Assembly (NCBI GenBank): GCA_032622095.1
Contig: CP136061.1
Location: forward strand, 85,906,324 to 85,970,323
DNA: 64,000 nucleotides
Direction: 5' to 3'
Source of the DNA: Siphonodentalium dalli
Taxonomy: Eukaryota; Mollusca; Scaphopoda; Gadilida; Siphonodentaliidae
This document shows positions 37,978 through 52,855 of this stretch, in pieces. The notes beneath the pieces were generated by a model. It was not told the DNA's origin. It was given only the letters and a program-made list of their open reading frames with translations, and ran no database searches. The position numbers were made by a program, and so were the translations under genes. Positions within the stretch are counted from its first letter, which is position 1, and each line of letters opens with the position of its first letter.

Positions 37978-40900
37978 AACGTTGGGACATATATGAATCG
38001 TCCTGCATCCCTATATGACTAATATATAGTTGATTTAGGATTTCACCGCACGCGCTCCAATTTGGGGTTCACCATGTTAAGAGCCCATCATAGAGAATGG
38101 GTAGGAGTCTAAATATCTGGATTCTTGGGATATAATATGAACGTTGGGACATATATGAATCGTCCTTCTTCCGTACATGACTAATATATAGTTGATTTAG
38201 GGTTTCACCGCACGGGCTCCAATTTGGGGTTCACCATGTTAATGGCCCTTCATAGAGAATGGGTAGGAGTATAAATATCTGGATTCTTGCGATATAATAT
38301 GAACGTTGGGACACAGATGACTCGTCCTGCACCCGTACATAACTAATATATAGTTTACTTAGGGTTTCACCGCACGGGCTCCAATTTGGGGTTCACCATG
38401 TTAAGGGCCCATCATAGAGAATGGGTAGGAGTCAAAATATCTGGATTCTGGAAATATATTATGAACGTTGGGACATATCTGGACCGTCCTGCATCCATAC
38501 ATGACTACTATATAGTTGACTTAGTTTTTCACCACACGGGCTCCGATTTGGGGTTCACCATGTTAAGGGCCCATCATAGCAAATGAGTAGGAGTCTAAAT
38601 ATCCTGATTCTTGAGGTATAATATGAACGTTGGGACATATATGAATCGTCCTGCATCCCTATATGACTAATATATAGTTGATTTAGGATTTCACGGCACG
38701 GGCTCCAATTTGGGGTTCACCATGTTAAGGGCCCATCATAGAGAATGGGTAGGAGTCTAAATATCTGGATTATTGCGGTATAATATGAACGTTGGGGCAT
38801 ATATGAATCTTCCTGCATCCCTATATGACTAATATATAGTTGATTTAGGTTTTCATCGCAATGGCTCCGATTTAGGGTTCACCATGTTAAGGGCCCATCA
38901 TAGCAAATGCGTAGGAGTCTAAATATCTTGATTCTTGGGTTATAATATGAACGTTGGTACATATATGAGTCGTCCTGCATCCGTACATGACTAATATATA
39001 GTTTACTTAGGGTTTCACCGCACGGGCTCCAATTTGGGGTTCTCCATGTTAAGGGCCCATCATAGAGAATGGGTAGGAATCAAAATATCTGGATTCTGGA
39101 AATATATTATGAACGTTGGGACATATCTGGACCGTCCTGCATCCATACATGACTACTATATAGTTGACTTAGTTTTTCACCACACGGGCTCCGATTTGGG
39201 GTTCACCATGTTAAGGGCCCTTCATAGCAAATGAGTAGGAGTCTAAATATCTTGATTCTTGAGGTATAATATGAACGTTGGGACATATATGAATCGTCCT
39301 GCATCCCTATATGACTAATATATAGTTGATTTAGGTTTTCACAGCACGGGCTCCAATTTGGGGTTCACCATGTTAAGTGCCCATCATAGAGAATGGGTAG
39401 GAGTCAAAATATATGGATTCTGGAAATATAATATGAACGTTGGGACATATCTGGACGGTCCTGCATCCATACATGACTAATATATAGTTGACTTAGGTTT
39501 TCACCGCATGGGCTCCGATTTGGGGTTCACCATGTTAAGGGCCCATCATAGAGAATGGGTAGGAGTCAAAATATCTGGATTCTTGAGGTATAATATGAAT
39601 GTTGGGACATATATGAATCGTCCTGCATCCCTATATGACTAATATATAGTTGATTTAGGATTTCACCGCACGGGCTCCGATTTGGGGTTCACCATGTTAA
39701 GGGCCCATCATAGCAAATTATGCGTAGGAGTCTAAATATCTGGATTATTGGGATATAATATGAACGTTGGGACATATATGAATCGTCCTGCATCCGTACA
39801 TGACTAATATATAGTTGACTTAGGGTTTCACCGCACGGGCTCCAATTTGGGGTTCACCATGTTAAGGGCCCTTCATAGAGAATGGGTAGGAGTCTAAATA
39901 TCTGGATTCTTGCGATATAATATGAACGTTGGGACATATATGAATCGTCCTTCATCCGTACATGACTAATATATAGTTGACTTAGGGTTTCACTGCACGG
40001 GCTCCAATTTGGGGTTCACCAAGTTAAGGGCCCATCATAGAGAATGGGTAGGAGTCTAAATATCTGGATTCTTGCGATATAATATGAACGTTCGGACATA
40101 TATGAATCGTCCAGCATCCCTGTATGACAAATATATAGTTGATTTAGGATTTCACCGCACGGGCTCCAATTTGGGGTTCACCAAGTTAAGGGCCCATCAT
40201 AGAGAATGGGTAGGAGTCAAAATATCTGGATTCTGGAAATATATTATGAACGTTGGGACATATCTGGACCGTCCTGCATCCATACATGACTAATATATAG
40301 TTGACTTAGGTTTTCACCGCACAGGCTCCAATTTGGGGTTCACCATGTTAAGGGCCCATCATAGAGAATGGGTAGGAGTCTAAATATCTGGATTCTTGCG
40401 ATATAATATGAACGTTGGGACATATATGAATCGTCCTGCATCCCTATATGACTAATATATAGTTGATTTAGGATTTCACCGCACGGACTCCGGTTTGGGG
40501 TTCACCATGTTGAGGGCCCATCATAGAGAATGGGTAGGAGTATAAATATATGGATTCTTGTGGTATAATATGAATGTTGGGACATATATGAATCGTCCTG
40601 CATCCCTATATGACTAATATATAGTTGATTTAGGTTTTCACCGCACGGGCTCCAATTTGGGGTTCACCATGTTAAGGGCTGATCATAGAGAATGGGTAGG
40701 AATCTAAATATCTGGATTCTGAAAATATAATATGAACGTTGGGACATATCTGGACCGTCCTGCATCCATACATGACTACTATATAGTTGACTTAGTTTTT
40801 CACCACACGGGCTCCGATTTGGGGTTCACCATGTTAAGGGCCCATCATAGCAAATGAGTAGGAGTCTAAATATCTTGATTCTTGGGATATAGTATGAACG

Positions 40901-43900
40901 TTGGGACATATATGAATCGTCTTGCATCAGTACATGACATATATATAGTTGACTTAGGGTCTTACCGCACGGGCTCCAATTTGGGGGTCACCATGTTAAG
41001 GGCCCATCATAGAGAATGGGTAGGAGTCAAAATATCGGGATTCTGGAAATATAATATGAACGTTGGGACATATATGAATCGTCCTGCACCCCTATATGAC
41101 TAATATATAGTTGATTTAGGATTTCACCGCACGCGCTCCAATTTGGGGTTCACCATGTTAAGAGCCCATCATAGAGAATGGGTAGGAGTCTAAATATCTG
41201 GATTCTTGCGATATAATATGAACGTTGGGACATATATGAATCGTCCAGCATCCCTGTATGACTAATATATAGTTGATTTAGGATTTCACCGCACGGGCTC
41301 CGATTTGGGGTTCACCATGTTAAGGGCCCATCATAGCAAATGCGTAGGAGTCTAAATATCTGGATTCTTGGGATATAATATTAACGTTGGGACATATATG
41401 AATCGTCCTGCATCCGTACATGACTAATATATAGTTGACTTAGGGTTTCACTGCACGGGCTCCAATTTGGGGTTCACCAAGTTAAGGGCCCATCATAGAG
41501 AATGGGTAGGAGTCAAAATAACTGGATTCTGGAAATATAATATGAACGTTGGGACATATCTGGACCGTCCTGCATCCATACATGACTAATATATAGTTGA
41601 CTTAGGTTTTCACCACACGCGCTCCAATTTAGGGTTCACCATGTTAAGGGCCCATCATAGAGAATGGGTAGGAGTCTAAATATCTGGATTCTTGCGATAT
41701 AATATGAACGTTGGGACATATATGAATCGTCATGCATCCCTATATGACTAATATATAGTTGATTTAGGATTTCACCGCACGGACTCCGGTTTGGGGTTCA
41801 CCATGTTGAGGGCCCATCATAGAGAATGGGTAGGAGTCTAAATATCTGGATTCTTGTGGTATAATATGAATGTTGGGACATATATGAATCGTCCAGCATC
41901 CCTATATGACTAATATATAGTTGATTTAGGATTTCACCGCACGGGCTCAAATTTGGGGTTCACCATGTCAAGGGTCCATCATAGAGAATGGATAGGAGTC
42001 TAAATATCTGGATTCTTGCGGTATAATATGAACGTTGGGACATATATGAATCGTCCTGCATCCCTATATGACTAATATATAGTTGATTTAGGTTTTCACC
42101 GCACGGGCTCCAATTTGGGGTTCACCATGTTAAGGGCTGATCATAGAGAATGGGTAGGAATCTAAATATCTGGATTCTGAAAATATAATATGAACGTTGG
42201 GACATATCTGGACCGTCCTGCATCCGTACATGACTAATATATAGTTGATTTAGGATTTTACCGCACGGGCTCCGATTTGGGGTTCACCATGTTAAGGGCC
42301 CATCATAGCAAATGCGTAGGAGTCTAAATATCTGGATTCTTGGGATATAATATTAACGTTGGGACATATATGAATCGTCCTGCATCCGTACATGACTAAT
42401 ATATAGTTGACTTAGGGTTTCACTGCACGGGCTCCAATTTGGGGTTCACCAAGTTAAGGGCCCATCATAGAGAATGGGTAGGAGTCAAAATATCTGGATT
42501 CTGGAAATATAATATGAACGTTGGGACATATCTGGACCGTCCTGCATCCATACATGACTAATATATAGTTGACTTAGGTTTTCACCGCACGCGCTCCAAT
42601 TTAGGGTTCACCATGTTAAGGGCCCATCATAGAGAATGGGTAGGAGTCTAAATATCTGGATTCTTGCGATATAATATGAACGTTGGGACATATATGAATC
42701 GTCATGCATCCCTATATGACTAATATATAGTTGATTCAGGATTTCACCGCACGGACTCCGGTTTGGGGTTCACCATGTTGAGGGCCCATCATAGAGAATG
42801 GGTAGGAGTCTAAATATCTGGATTCTTGTGGTATAATATGAATGTTGGGACATATATGAATCGTCCTGCATCCCTATATGACTAATATATAGTTGATTTA
42901 GGATTTCACCGCACGGGCTCCAATTTGGGGTTCACCGTGTCAAGGGTCCATCATAGAGAATGGATAGGAGTCTAAATATCTGGATTCTTGCGGTATAATA
43001 TGAACGTTGGGACATATATGAATCGTCCTGCATCCCTATATGACTAATATATAGTTGATTTAGGTTTTCACCGCACGGGCTCCAATTTGGGGTTCACCAT
43101 GTTAAGGGCTGATCATAGAGAATGGGTAGGAATCTAAATATCTGGATTCTGAAAATATAATATGAACGTTGGGACATATCTGGACCGTCCTGAATCCGTA
43201 CATGACTAATATATAGTTGACTTAGGTTTTCACCGCACGGGCTCCGATTTGGGGTTTACCATGTTAAGGGTCCATCATAACAAATGCGTAGGAGTCTAAA
43301 TATCTTGATTCTTGGGATATAGTATGAACGTTGGGACATATATGAATCGTCTTGCATCAGTACATGACTAATATATAGTTGACTTAGGGTCTTACCGAAC
43401 GGGCTCCAATTTGGGGGTCACCATGTTAAGGGCCCATCATAGAGAATGGGTAGGAGTCAAAATATCGGGATTCTGGAAATATAATATGAACGTTGGGACA
43501 TATAAGAATCGTCCTGCATCCCTATATGACTAATATATAGTTGATTTAGGATTTCACCGCACGCGCTCCAATTTGGGGTTCACCATGTTAAGAGCCCATC
43601 ATAGAGAATGGGTAGGAGTCTAAATATCTGGATTCTTGGGATATAATATGAACGTTGGGACATATATGAATCGTCCTTCTTCCGTACATGACTAATTTAT
43701 AGTTGATTTAGGGTTTCACCGCACGGGCTCCAATTTGAGGTTCACCATGTTAATGGCCCTTCATAGAGAATGGGTAGGAGTATAAATATCTGGATTCTTG
43801 CGATATAATATGAACGTTGGGACACAGATGACTCGTCCTGCACCCGTACATAACTAATATATAGTTTACTTAGGGTTTCACCGCACGGGCTCCAATTTGG

Positions 43901-46433
43901 GGTTCACCATGTTAAGGGCCCATCATAGAGAATGGGTAGGAGTCAAAATATCTGGATTCTGGAAATATATTATGAACGTTGGGACATATCTGGACCGTCC
44001 TGCATTCATACATGACTACTATATAGTTGACTTAGTTTTTCACCACACGGGCTCCGATTTGGGGTTCACCATGTTAAGGGCCCATCATAGCAAATGAGTA
44101 GGAGTCTAAATATCTAGATTCTTGAGGTATAATATGAACGTTGGGACATATATGAATCGTCCTGCATCCCTATATGACTAATATATAGTTGATTTAGGAT
44201 TTCACGGCACGGGCTCCAATTTGGGGTTCACCATGTTAAGGGCCCATCATAGAGAATGGGTAGGAGTCTAAATATCTGGATTATTGCGGTATAATATGAA
44301 CGTTGGGGCATATATGAATCTTCCTGCATCCCTATATGACTAATATATAGTTGATTTAGGTTTTCACCGCAATGGCTCCGATTTAGGGTTCACCATGTTA
44401 AGGGCCCATCATAGCAAATGCGTAGGAGTCTAAATATCTCGATTCTTGGGATATAATATGAACGTTGGTACATATATGAGTCGTCCTGCATCCGTACATG
44501 ACTAATATATAGTTTACTTAGGGTTTCACCGCACGGGCTCCGATTTGGGGTTCACCATGTTAAGGGCCCATCATAGAGAATGGGTAGGAGTCAAAATATC
44601 TGGATTCTGGAAATATATTATGAACGTTGGGACATATCTGGACCGTCCTGCATCCATACATGACTACTATATAGTTGACTTAGTTTTTCACCACACGGGC
44701 TCCGATTTGGGGTTCACCATGTTAAGGGCCCTTCATAGCAAATGAGTAGGAGTCTAAATATCTTGATTCTTGAGGTATAATATGAACGTTGGGACATATA
44801 TGAATCGTCCTGCATCCCTATATGACTAATATATAGTTGATTTAGGTTTTCACAGCACGGGCTCCAATTTGGGGTTCACCATGTTAAGTGCCCATCATAG
44901 AGAATGGGTAGGAGTCAAAATATATGGATTCTGGAAATATAATATGAACGTTGGGACATATCTGGACGGTCCTGCATCCATACATGACTAATATATAGTT
45001 GACTTAGGTTTTCACCACATGGGCTCCGATTTGGGGTTCACCATGTTAAGGGCCCATCATAGAGAATTGGTAGGAGTCAAAATATCTGGATTCTTGAGGT
45101 ATAATATGAATGTTGGGACATATATGGACCATCCTGCATCCGTACATGATTAATATATAGTTGACTTAGGTTTTCACCGCACGGGCTCCGATTTGGGGTT
45201 CACCATGTTAAGGGCCCATCATAGAGAATGGGTAGGAGTCTAAATATCTGGATTCTTGCGGTATAATATGAATGTTGGGACATATATGAATCGTCCTGCA
45301 TCCCTATATGACTAATATATAGTTGATTTAGGATTTCACCGCACGGGCTCCGATTTGGGGTTCACCATGTTAAGGGCCCATCATAGCAAATTATACGTAG
45401 GAGTCAAAATATCTGGATTATTGGGATATAATATGAACGTTGGGACATATATGAATCGTCCTGCATCCGTACATGACTAATATATAGTTGACTTAGGGTT
45501 TCACCGCACGGGCTCCAATTTGGGGTTCACCATGTTAAGGGCCCTTCATAGAGAATGGGTAGGAGTCTAAATATCTGGATTCTTGCGATATAATATGAAC
45601 GTTGGGACATATATGAATCGTCCTTCATCCGTACATGACTAATATATAGTTGACTTAGGGTTTCACTGCACGGGCTCCAATTTGGGGTTCACCAAGTTAA
45701 GGGCCCATCATAGAGAATGGGTAGGAGTCTAAATATCTGGATTCTTGCGATATAATATGAACGTTCGGACATATATGAATCGTCCAGCATCCCTGTATGA
45801 CAAATATATAGTTGATTTAGGATTTCACCGCACGGGCTCCAATTTGGGGTTCACCAAGTTAAGGGCCCATCATAGAGAATGGGTAGGAGTCAAAATATCT
45901 GGATTCTGGAAATATATTATGAACGTTGGGACATATCTGGACCGTCCTGCATCCATACATGACTAATATATAGTTGACTTAGGTTTTCACCGCACAGGCT
46001 CCAATTTGGGGTTCACCATGTTAAGGGCCCATCATAGAGAATGGGTAGGAGTCTAAATATCTGGATTCTTGCGATATAATATGAACGTTGGGACATATAT
46101 GAATCGTCCTGCATCCCTATATGACTAATATATAGTTGATTTAGGATTTCACCGCACGGACTCCGGTTCGGGGTTCACCATGTTGAGGGCCCATCATAGA
46201 GAATGGGTAGGAGTATAAATATCTGGATTCTTGGGGTATCTTATGAATGTTGGGACATATATGAATCGTCCTGCATCCCTATATGACTAATATATAGTTG
46301 ATTTAGGTTTTCACCGCACGGGCTCCAATTTGGGGTTCACCATGTTAAGGGCTGATCATAGAGAATGGGTAGGAATCTAAATATCTGTATTCTGAAAATA
46401 TATTATGAACGTTGGGACATATCTGGACCGTCC
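37978..46433 (+). repeat. 2.8-2.9-kb block repeated at 5.5-kb offset
   Basis: About 37978-40760 matches about 43489-46433 at an offset of 5,511 bp, rising to 5,673 bp after one extra monomer near 45130-45290. Markers: CGCGCTCCAATTTGGGG (38051, 43562), GACACAGATGACTCGTCC, GATGACTACTATATAG-type units, and TTCGGACATATATG. A GTCTTACCG variant also links units near 37069, 40960, 43390 and 49716. Substitutions show this layer is older than the 4,045-bp duplication. Confidence 0.82.
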
Positions 46434-49400
46434 TGCATCCATACATGACTAATATATAGTTGATTTAGGTTTTCACCGCACAGGCTCCAATTTGGGGTTC
46501 ACCATGTTAAGGGCCCATCATAGAGAATGGGTAGGAGTCTAAATATCTGGATTCTTGCGATATAATATGAACGTTGGGACATATATGAATCGTCCTGCAT
46601 CCCTATATGACTAATATATAGTTGATTTAGGATTTCACCGCACGGACTCCGGTTCGGGGTTCACCATGTTGAGGGCCCATCATAGAGAATGGGTAGGAGT
46701 ATAAATATCTGGATTCTTGGGGTATAATATGAATGTTGGGACATATATGAATCGTCCTGCATCCCTATATGACTAATATATCGTTGATTTAGGATTTCAC
46801 CGCACGGGCTCCAATTTGGGGTTCACCATGTTAAGAGCCGATCATAGAGAATGGGTAGGAGTCAAACTATCTGGATTCTTGGGATATAATATGAACGTTG
46901 GAACATATAGGAATCGTCCTGCTTCCGTACATGACTAATATATAGTTGACTTAGGGTTTCACCGCACGGGCTCCAATTTGGGGTTTACCATGTTAATGGC
47001 CCTTCATAGAGAATGGGTAGGAGTATAAATATCTGGATTCTTGCGATATAATATGAACGTTGGGACACAGATGTCTCGTCCTGCATCCGTACATAACTAA
47101 TATATAGTTGACTTAGGGTTTCACCGCACGGGCTCCAATTTGGGGTTCACCATGTTAAGGGCCCATCATAGAGAATGGGTAGGAGTCAAAATATCTGGAT
47201 TCTGGAAATATATTATGAACGTTGGGACATATCTGGACCGTCCTGCATCCATACATGACTACTATATAGTTGACTTAGGTTTTCACCGCACGGGCTCCGA
47301 TTTGGGGTTCACCATGTTAAGGGCCCATCATAGCAAATGAGTAGGAGTCTAAATATCTTGATTCTTGCGGTATAATATGAACGTTGGGACATATATGAAT
47401 CGTCCTGCATCCCTATATGACTAATATATAGTTGATTTAGGATTTCACCGCACGGGCTCCAATTTGGGGTTCACCATGTTAAGGGCCCATCATAGAGAAT
47501 GGGTAGGAGTCTAAATATCTGGATTATTGCGGTATAATATGAACGTTGGGGCATATATAAATCTTCCTGCATCCCTATATGACTGATATATAGTTGATTT
47601 AGGTTTTCACCGCAATGGCTCCGATTTAGGGTTCACCATGTTAAGGGCCCATCATAGCAAATGCGTAGGAGTCTAAATATCTTGATTCTTGGGATATAAT
47701 ATGAACGTTGGTACATATATGAGTCGTCCTGCATCCGTACATGACTAATATATAGTTGATTTAGGTTTTCACCGCACGGGCTCCAATTTGGGGTTCACCA
47801 TGTTAAGTGCCCATCATAGAGAATGGGTAGGAGTCAAAATATATGGATTCTGGAAATATAATATGAACGTTGGGACATATCTGGACGGTTCTGCATCCAT
47901 ACATGACTAATATATAGTTGACTTTGGTTTTCACCGCATGGGCTCCGATTTGGGGTTCACCATGTTAAGGGCCCATCATAGAGAATGGGTAGGAGTCAAA
48001 ATATCTGGATTCTTGTGGTATAATATGAATGTTGGGACATATATGGACCATCCTGCATCCGTACATTATTAATATATAGTTGACTTAGGTTTTCACCGCA
48101 AGGGCTCCGATTTGGGGTTCACCATGTTAAGGGCCCATCATAGAGAATGGGTAGGAGTCTAAATATCTGGATTATTGCGGTATAATATGAATGTTGGGAC
48201 ATATATGAATCGTCCTGCATCCCTATATGACTAATATATAGTTGATTTAGGATTTCACCGCACAGGCTCCGATTTGGGGTTCACCATGTTAAGGGCCCAT
48301 CATAGCAAATTATGCGTAGGAGTCTAAATATCTGGATTATTGGGATATAATATGAACGTTGGGACATATATGAATCGTCCTGCATCCGTACATGACTAAT
48401 ATATAGTTGACTTAGGGTTTCACCGCACGGGCTCCAATTTGGGGTTCACCAAGTTAAGGGCCCTTCATAGAGAATGGGTAGGAGTCTAAATATCTGGATT
48501 CTTGCGATATAATATGAACGTTGGGACATATATGAATCGTCCTTCATCCGTACATGACTAATAAATAGTTGACTTAGGGTTTTACTGCACGGGCTCCAAT
48601 TTGGGGTTCACCAAGTTAAGGGCCCGTCATAGAGAATGGGTAGGAGTCTAAATATCTGGATTCTTGCGATATAATATGAACGTTGGGACATATATCAATC
48701 GTCCAGCATCCCTGTATGACTAATATATAGTTGATTTAGGATTTCACCGCACGGGCTCCGATTTGGGGTTCACCATGTTAAGGGCCCATCATAGCAAACG
48801 CGTAGGAGTCAAAATATCTGGATTCTTGGGATATAATATTAACGTTGGGACATATATGAATCGTCCTGCATCCGTACATGACTAATATATAGTTGACTTA
48901 GGGTTTCACTGCACGGGCTCCAATTTGGGGTTCACCAAGTTAAGGGCCCATCATAGAGAATGGGTAGGAGTCAAAATATCTGGATTCTGGAAATATAATA
49001 TGAACGTTGGGACATATCTGGACCGTCCTGCATCCATACATGACTAATATATAGTTGACTTAGGTTTTCACCGCACAGGCTCCAATTTGGGGTTCACCAT
49101 GTTAAGGGCCCATCATAGAGAATGGGTAGGAGTCTAAATATCTGGATTCTTGCGATATAATATGAACGTTGGGACATATATGTATCGTCCTGCATCCCTA
49201 TATGACTAATATATAGTTGATATAGGATTTCACCGCACGGACTCCGGTTTGGGGTTCACCATGTTGAGGGCCCATCATAGAGAATGGGTAGGAGTCTAAA
49301 TATCTGGATTCTTGTGGTATAATATGAATGTTGGGACATAAATGAATCGTCCTGCATCCCTATATGACTAATATATAGTTGATTTAGGTTTTCACCGCAC

Positions 49401-50869
49401 GGGCTCCAATTTGGGGTTCACCATGTTAAGGGCTGATCATAGAGAATGGGTAGGAATCTAAATATCTGGATTCTGAAAATATAATATGAACGTTGGGACA
49501 TATCTGTACCGTCCTGCATCCGTACATGACTAATATATAGTTGACTTAGGTTTTCACCGCACGGGCTCCGATTTGGAGTTCACCATGTTAAGGGTCCATC
49601 ATAGCAAATGCCTAGGAGTCTAAATATCTTGATTCTTGGGATTTAGTATGAACGTTGGGACATATATGAATCGTCTTGCATCAGTACATGACTAATATAT
49701 AGTTGACTTAGGGTCTTACCACACGGGCTCCAATTTGGGGGTCACCATGTTAAGGGCCTATCATAGAGAATGGGTAGGAGTCAAAATATCGGGATTCTGG
49801 AAATATAATATGAACGTTGGGACATATATGAATCGTCCTGCATCCCTATATGACTAATATATAGTTGATTTAGGATTTCACCGCACGGGCTCCAATTTGG
49901 GGTTCACCATGTTAAGAGCCCATCATAGAGAATGGGTAGGAGTCTAAATATCTGGATTCTTGGGATATAATATGAACGTTGGGACATATATGAATCGTCC
50001 TGCTTCCGTACATGACTAATATATAGTTGACTTAGGGTTTCACCGCACGGGCTCCAATTTGGGGTTCACCATGTTAATGGCCCTTCATAGAGAATGGGTA
50101 GGAGTATAAATATCTGGATTCTTGCGATATAATATGAACTTTTGGACATAGATGAATCGTCCTGCATCCGTACATAACTAATATATAGTTGACTTAGGGT
50201 TTCACCGCACGGGCTCCAATTTGGGGTTCACCATGTTAAGGGCCCATCATAGAGAATGGGTAGTAGTCAAAATATCTGGATTCTGGAAATATATTATGAA
50301 CATTGGGACATATCTGGACCGTCCTGCATCCATACTTGACTACTATATAGTTGACTTAGGTTTTCACCGCACGGGCTCCGATTTGGGGTTCACCATGTTA
50401 AGGGCCCATCATAGCAAATGCGTAGGAGTCTAAATATCTTGATTCTTGCGGTATAATATGAACGTTGGGACATATATGAATCGTCCTGCATCCCTATATG
50501 ACTAATATATAGTTGATTTAGGATTTCACCGCACGGGCTCCTATTCGGGGTTCACCATGTTAAGGGACATCATAGAGAATGGGTAGGAGTCTAAATATCT
50601 GGATTATTGCGGTATAATATGAACGTTGGGGCATATATGAATCTTCCTGCATCCCTATATGACTAATATATAGTTGATTTAGGTTTTCACCGCACGGGCT
50701 CCAATTTGGGGTTCACCATGTTAAGGGCTGATCATAGAGAATGGATAGGAATCTAAATATCTGGATTCTGGAAATATAATATGAACTTTGGGACATATCT
50801 GGACCGTCCTGCATCCGTACATGACTAATATATAGTTGACTTAGGTTTTCACCGCACGGGCTCCGATTT

Positions 50870-51236
50870 TTTAACTGCTGTAACGCTTGTATCGCTCTGT
50901 ATCAAGGGTTACTACTGGGACGCAGATAACGATGAGAAATAATAACGATTTTTAAACTGCTGTAACGCTTGTATCGCTCTGTATCAAGGGTTACTACTGA
51001 GACGCAGATAATCACTGGAAATAAAAACGATTTTTAACTGCTGTAACGCTTGTATCACTCTGTATCAAGGGTTACTACTGGGACGCAGATAATCACTAGA
51101 AATAAAATCAACTCTGTAAGATTCTGTAACGCTTGTATCGCTCTGTATCAAGGGTTACTACTGGGACGCAGATAATCACTAGAAATAAAATCAACTCTGT
51201 ACGTTTCTGTAACGCTTGTATCGCTCTGTATCAAGG
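50870..51236 (-). repeat. 83-bp satellite, inverted right-hand block (about 4.5 units)
   Basis: Same unit as 17113-19295 but reverse complemented (TATCAAGGGTTACTACTGGG and so on). It joins the 162-bp array at a GATTT common to both repeats and joins duplication copy 3 at GTAC. The 162-bp array is therefore bracketed by 83-bp satellite in opposite orientations. Confidence 0.95.
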
Positions 51237-51239
51237 GTA

Positions 51240-52064
51240 CCTTGCAGTTCTAGGTTGATTGTGCACATGATTTTATGTAATCGCAGATATATCTAGTATC
51301 GCTAGGGTTTAAAAGATTCAGACGAATTTTGTGCAATAGGGGCAGAATTAATGTTTACTTTGTTCAATAAAACATCACGTTGTTGAACATATTTCATGCA
51401 GTGTAAAACAAAGTGTTATTCATCTTCTAATATATCACGTCAGGATTTTCTGTCTTTTCTATCAGGTTTAGGTCGTTTGTGTACCTCTTTCTATTGCCAA
51501 TGTGTGTGTGCTTATTAGTCTGAATGATGTTAATAACTTTGATTGTGATTTAGAAATGCCAAATTTTAAGTAGTTCTGGCAATCAAATTTAGAGTATATT
51601 TTTCCAAATACTTGAAGCTTATTGTCCGAGTCTTTGCTGGCGATATTCTTTAAAGTTTTCAGAGTGGATTTCAAATAATTGTCATAATGTTTTTTTCCAA
51701 GCTAATGCTATTCAGTGTACTGGTGTTATCCATTTCAAATATTTTAATAATGTTGTTAACAGCTGTGAACCATGATTTGTGGCCTCACAAGAACAGTTCT
51801 TGGTTAAGATCATAGACCTCCTTGATGAAACGGTTTGATGGAAGCATTTTTAGGCGTTTATAATACTTAAATGTAAACTTGGAAATGAAAACATATGGTG
51901 ACCTTCCTAGTTCATATCGACTAGCTAAATTAGACGCTTTCCGGTGTATACCTAAAATGTATTTGCAGAATCTTGTGTTAATCTTTTCAAAAAGGGTTGT
52001 ATCTTTGATTAATGCTTTCTCTGCAAAATCACTAATCCATATTTCAGATCCATATACAAGCCTG
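51240..52064 (-). pseudogene. Non-LTR retrotransposon RT C-terminal remnant, copy 3
   Basis: This is the third copy, with the same motifs and the same shared TGA. The downstream end (plus-strand left) is cut by the junction with the inverted 83-bp satellite at about 51240. The tyrosine at the position that is stop in copy 1 and serine in copy 2 fits the usual LINE consensus at this place, so copy 3 may hold the older state. It is a pseudogene. Confidence 0.75.
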
Positions 52065-52855
52065 GCAATTAACCCCCAAAATGCCGCCATCGCGGAATAT
52101 GTTTACCGATTGCGAAGCTAACAGCCCGGACCGCCCCTGTTGCGTCTAGGGGTGATTTTAGTGTACATATCTGTGCGCGGGTGTCAAAGAAACCTACATA
52201 CGCACGGATGGTGGTCACGGCCAAACAGAAGTACCGATATTAACCCCTAAACTTGTGAGATTCAGTCAGAATTATAAAATTGGGCCCCCAATAAAAGAAA
52301 ACTCACAACCCGAACCCCCTGTTAGCTTCGTTATCGGTAAACATATTCGGCGATGGCGGCATTTTGGGGGTTAATTGCCAGGCTTTCGTGGGCGATTCGC
52401 CCTTGTTTCTTCGTGAGTGTAGTCGATGGTAGTTCCGCAAGAGGAGGGCGATACGGGGGTCCGGGCTGTGAGTTTGTTTTATTGGGGGCACAATGTTGTA
52501 ATTCTGGCTGAATCTGGCAAGTTTATGGGTTAATATCGGTACTTCTGTTTAACCGTGACCACGCTCCGTGTGTATGTGGGTTTCGACGACACCCGCGCAC
52601 AGATATGGCCACTAAAATCACCCCTTGACGCAACAGGGGTGGTCCGGGCTGTTAGCTTCATTCGCGGTGAACATATTCGCCGATGCCGGTATTTTGAGGG
52701 TTAATAGCGACACTTCTGTGTGATCGCGACCCCTGTCCGTGCGTGAGTGGGTTTCCATGACACCACTGCACATATATTGGCACTAAAACCACCCCTATAC
52801 TCCACAGGGGCGGTCCGGGTTGGTCCGGGCTGGTCCGGGCGGTGTTTAGTCACAC
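52065..52855. repeat. GC-rich foldback repeat, copy 3
   Basis: Third copy with the same inverted-arm and direct-module layout. It differs from copies 1 and 2 by scattered substitutions. Confidence 0.68.

Larger units (their letters stand above)
19868..50869 (+). repeat. 162-bp satellite array, about 191 monomers
   Basis: GTTCACCATG landmarks fall at 19929, 20091 and 20253, exactly 162 bp apart, and continue to about 50800 with rare units of 155-165 bp. Monomer variants include CATAGAGAATGGGTAGG versus CATAGCAAATGCGTAGG, TTGATTCTT versus TGGATTCTT, and a TTCTGGAAATA...TATCTGGACC type. Because 162 is divisible by three, short open frames recur in register on both strands; they are shadows of the repeat. 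No CENP-B-box-like TTCG..CGGG motif was noticed in the monomer. The array ends at a GATTT shared with the inverted 83-bp satellite. Confidence 0.97.

Noticed and set aside
20903-50433. Recurrent 66-102-codon open frames on both strands of the 162-bp array
   Set aside because: The monomer length is 3 x 54, so any open frame repeats in register. The frames carry no domain, stop at every variant codon and exist on both strands.
19448-50869. Calling the array a centromere
   Set aside because: No CENP-B-box-like motif was noticed, and 31 kb of satellite linked to a mobile-element end does not by itself indicate centromere identity.
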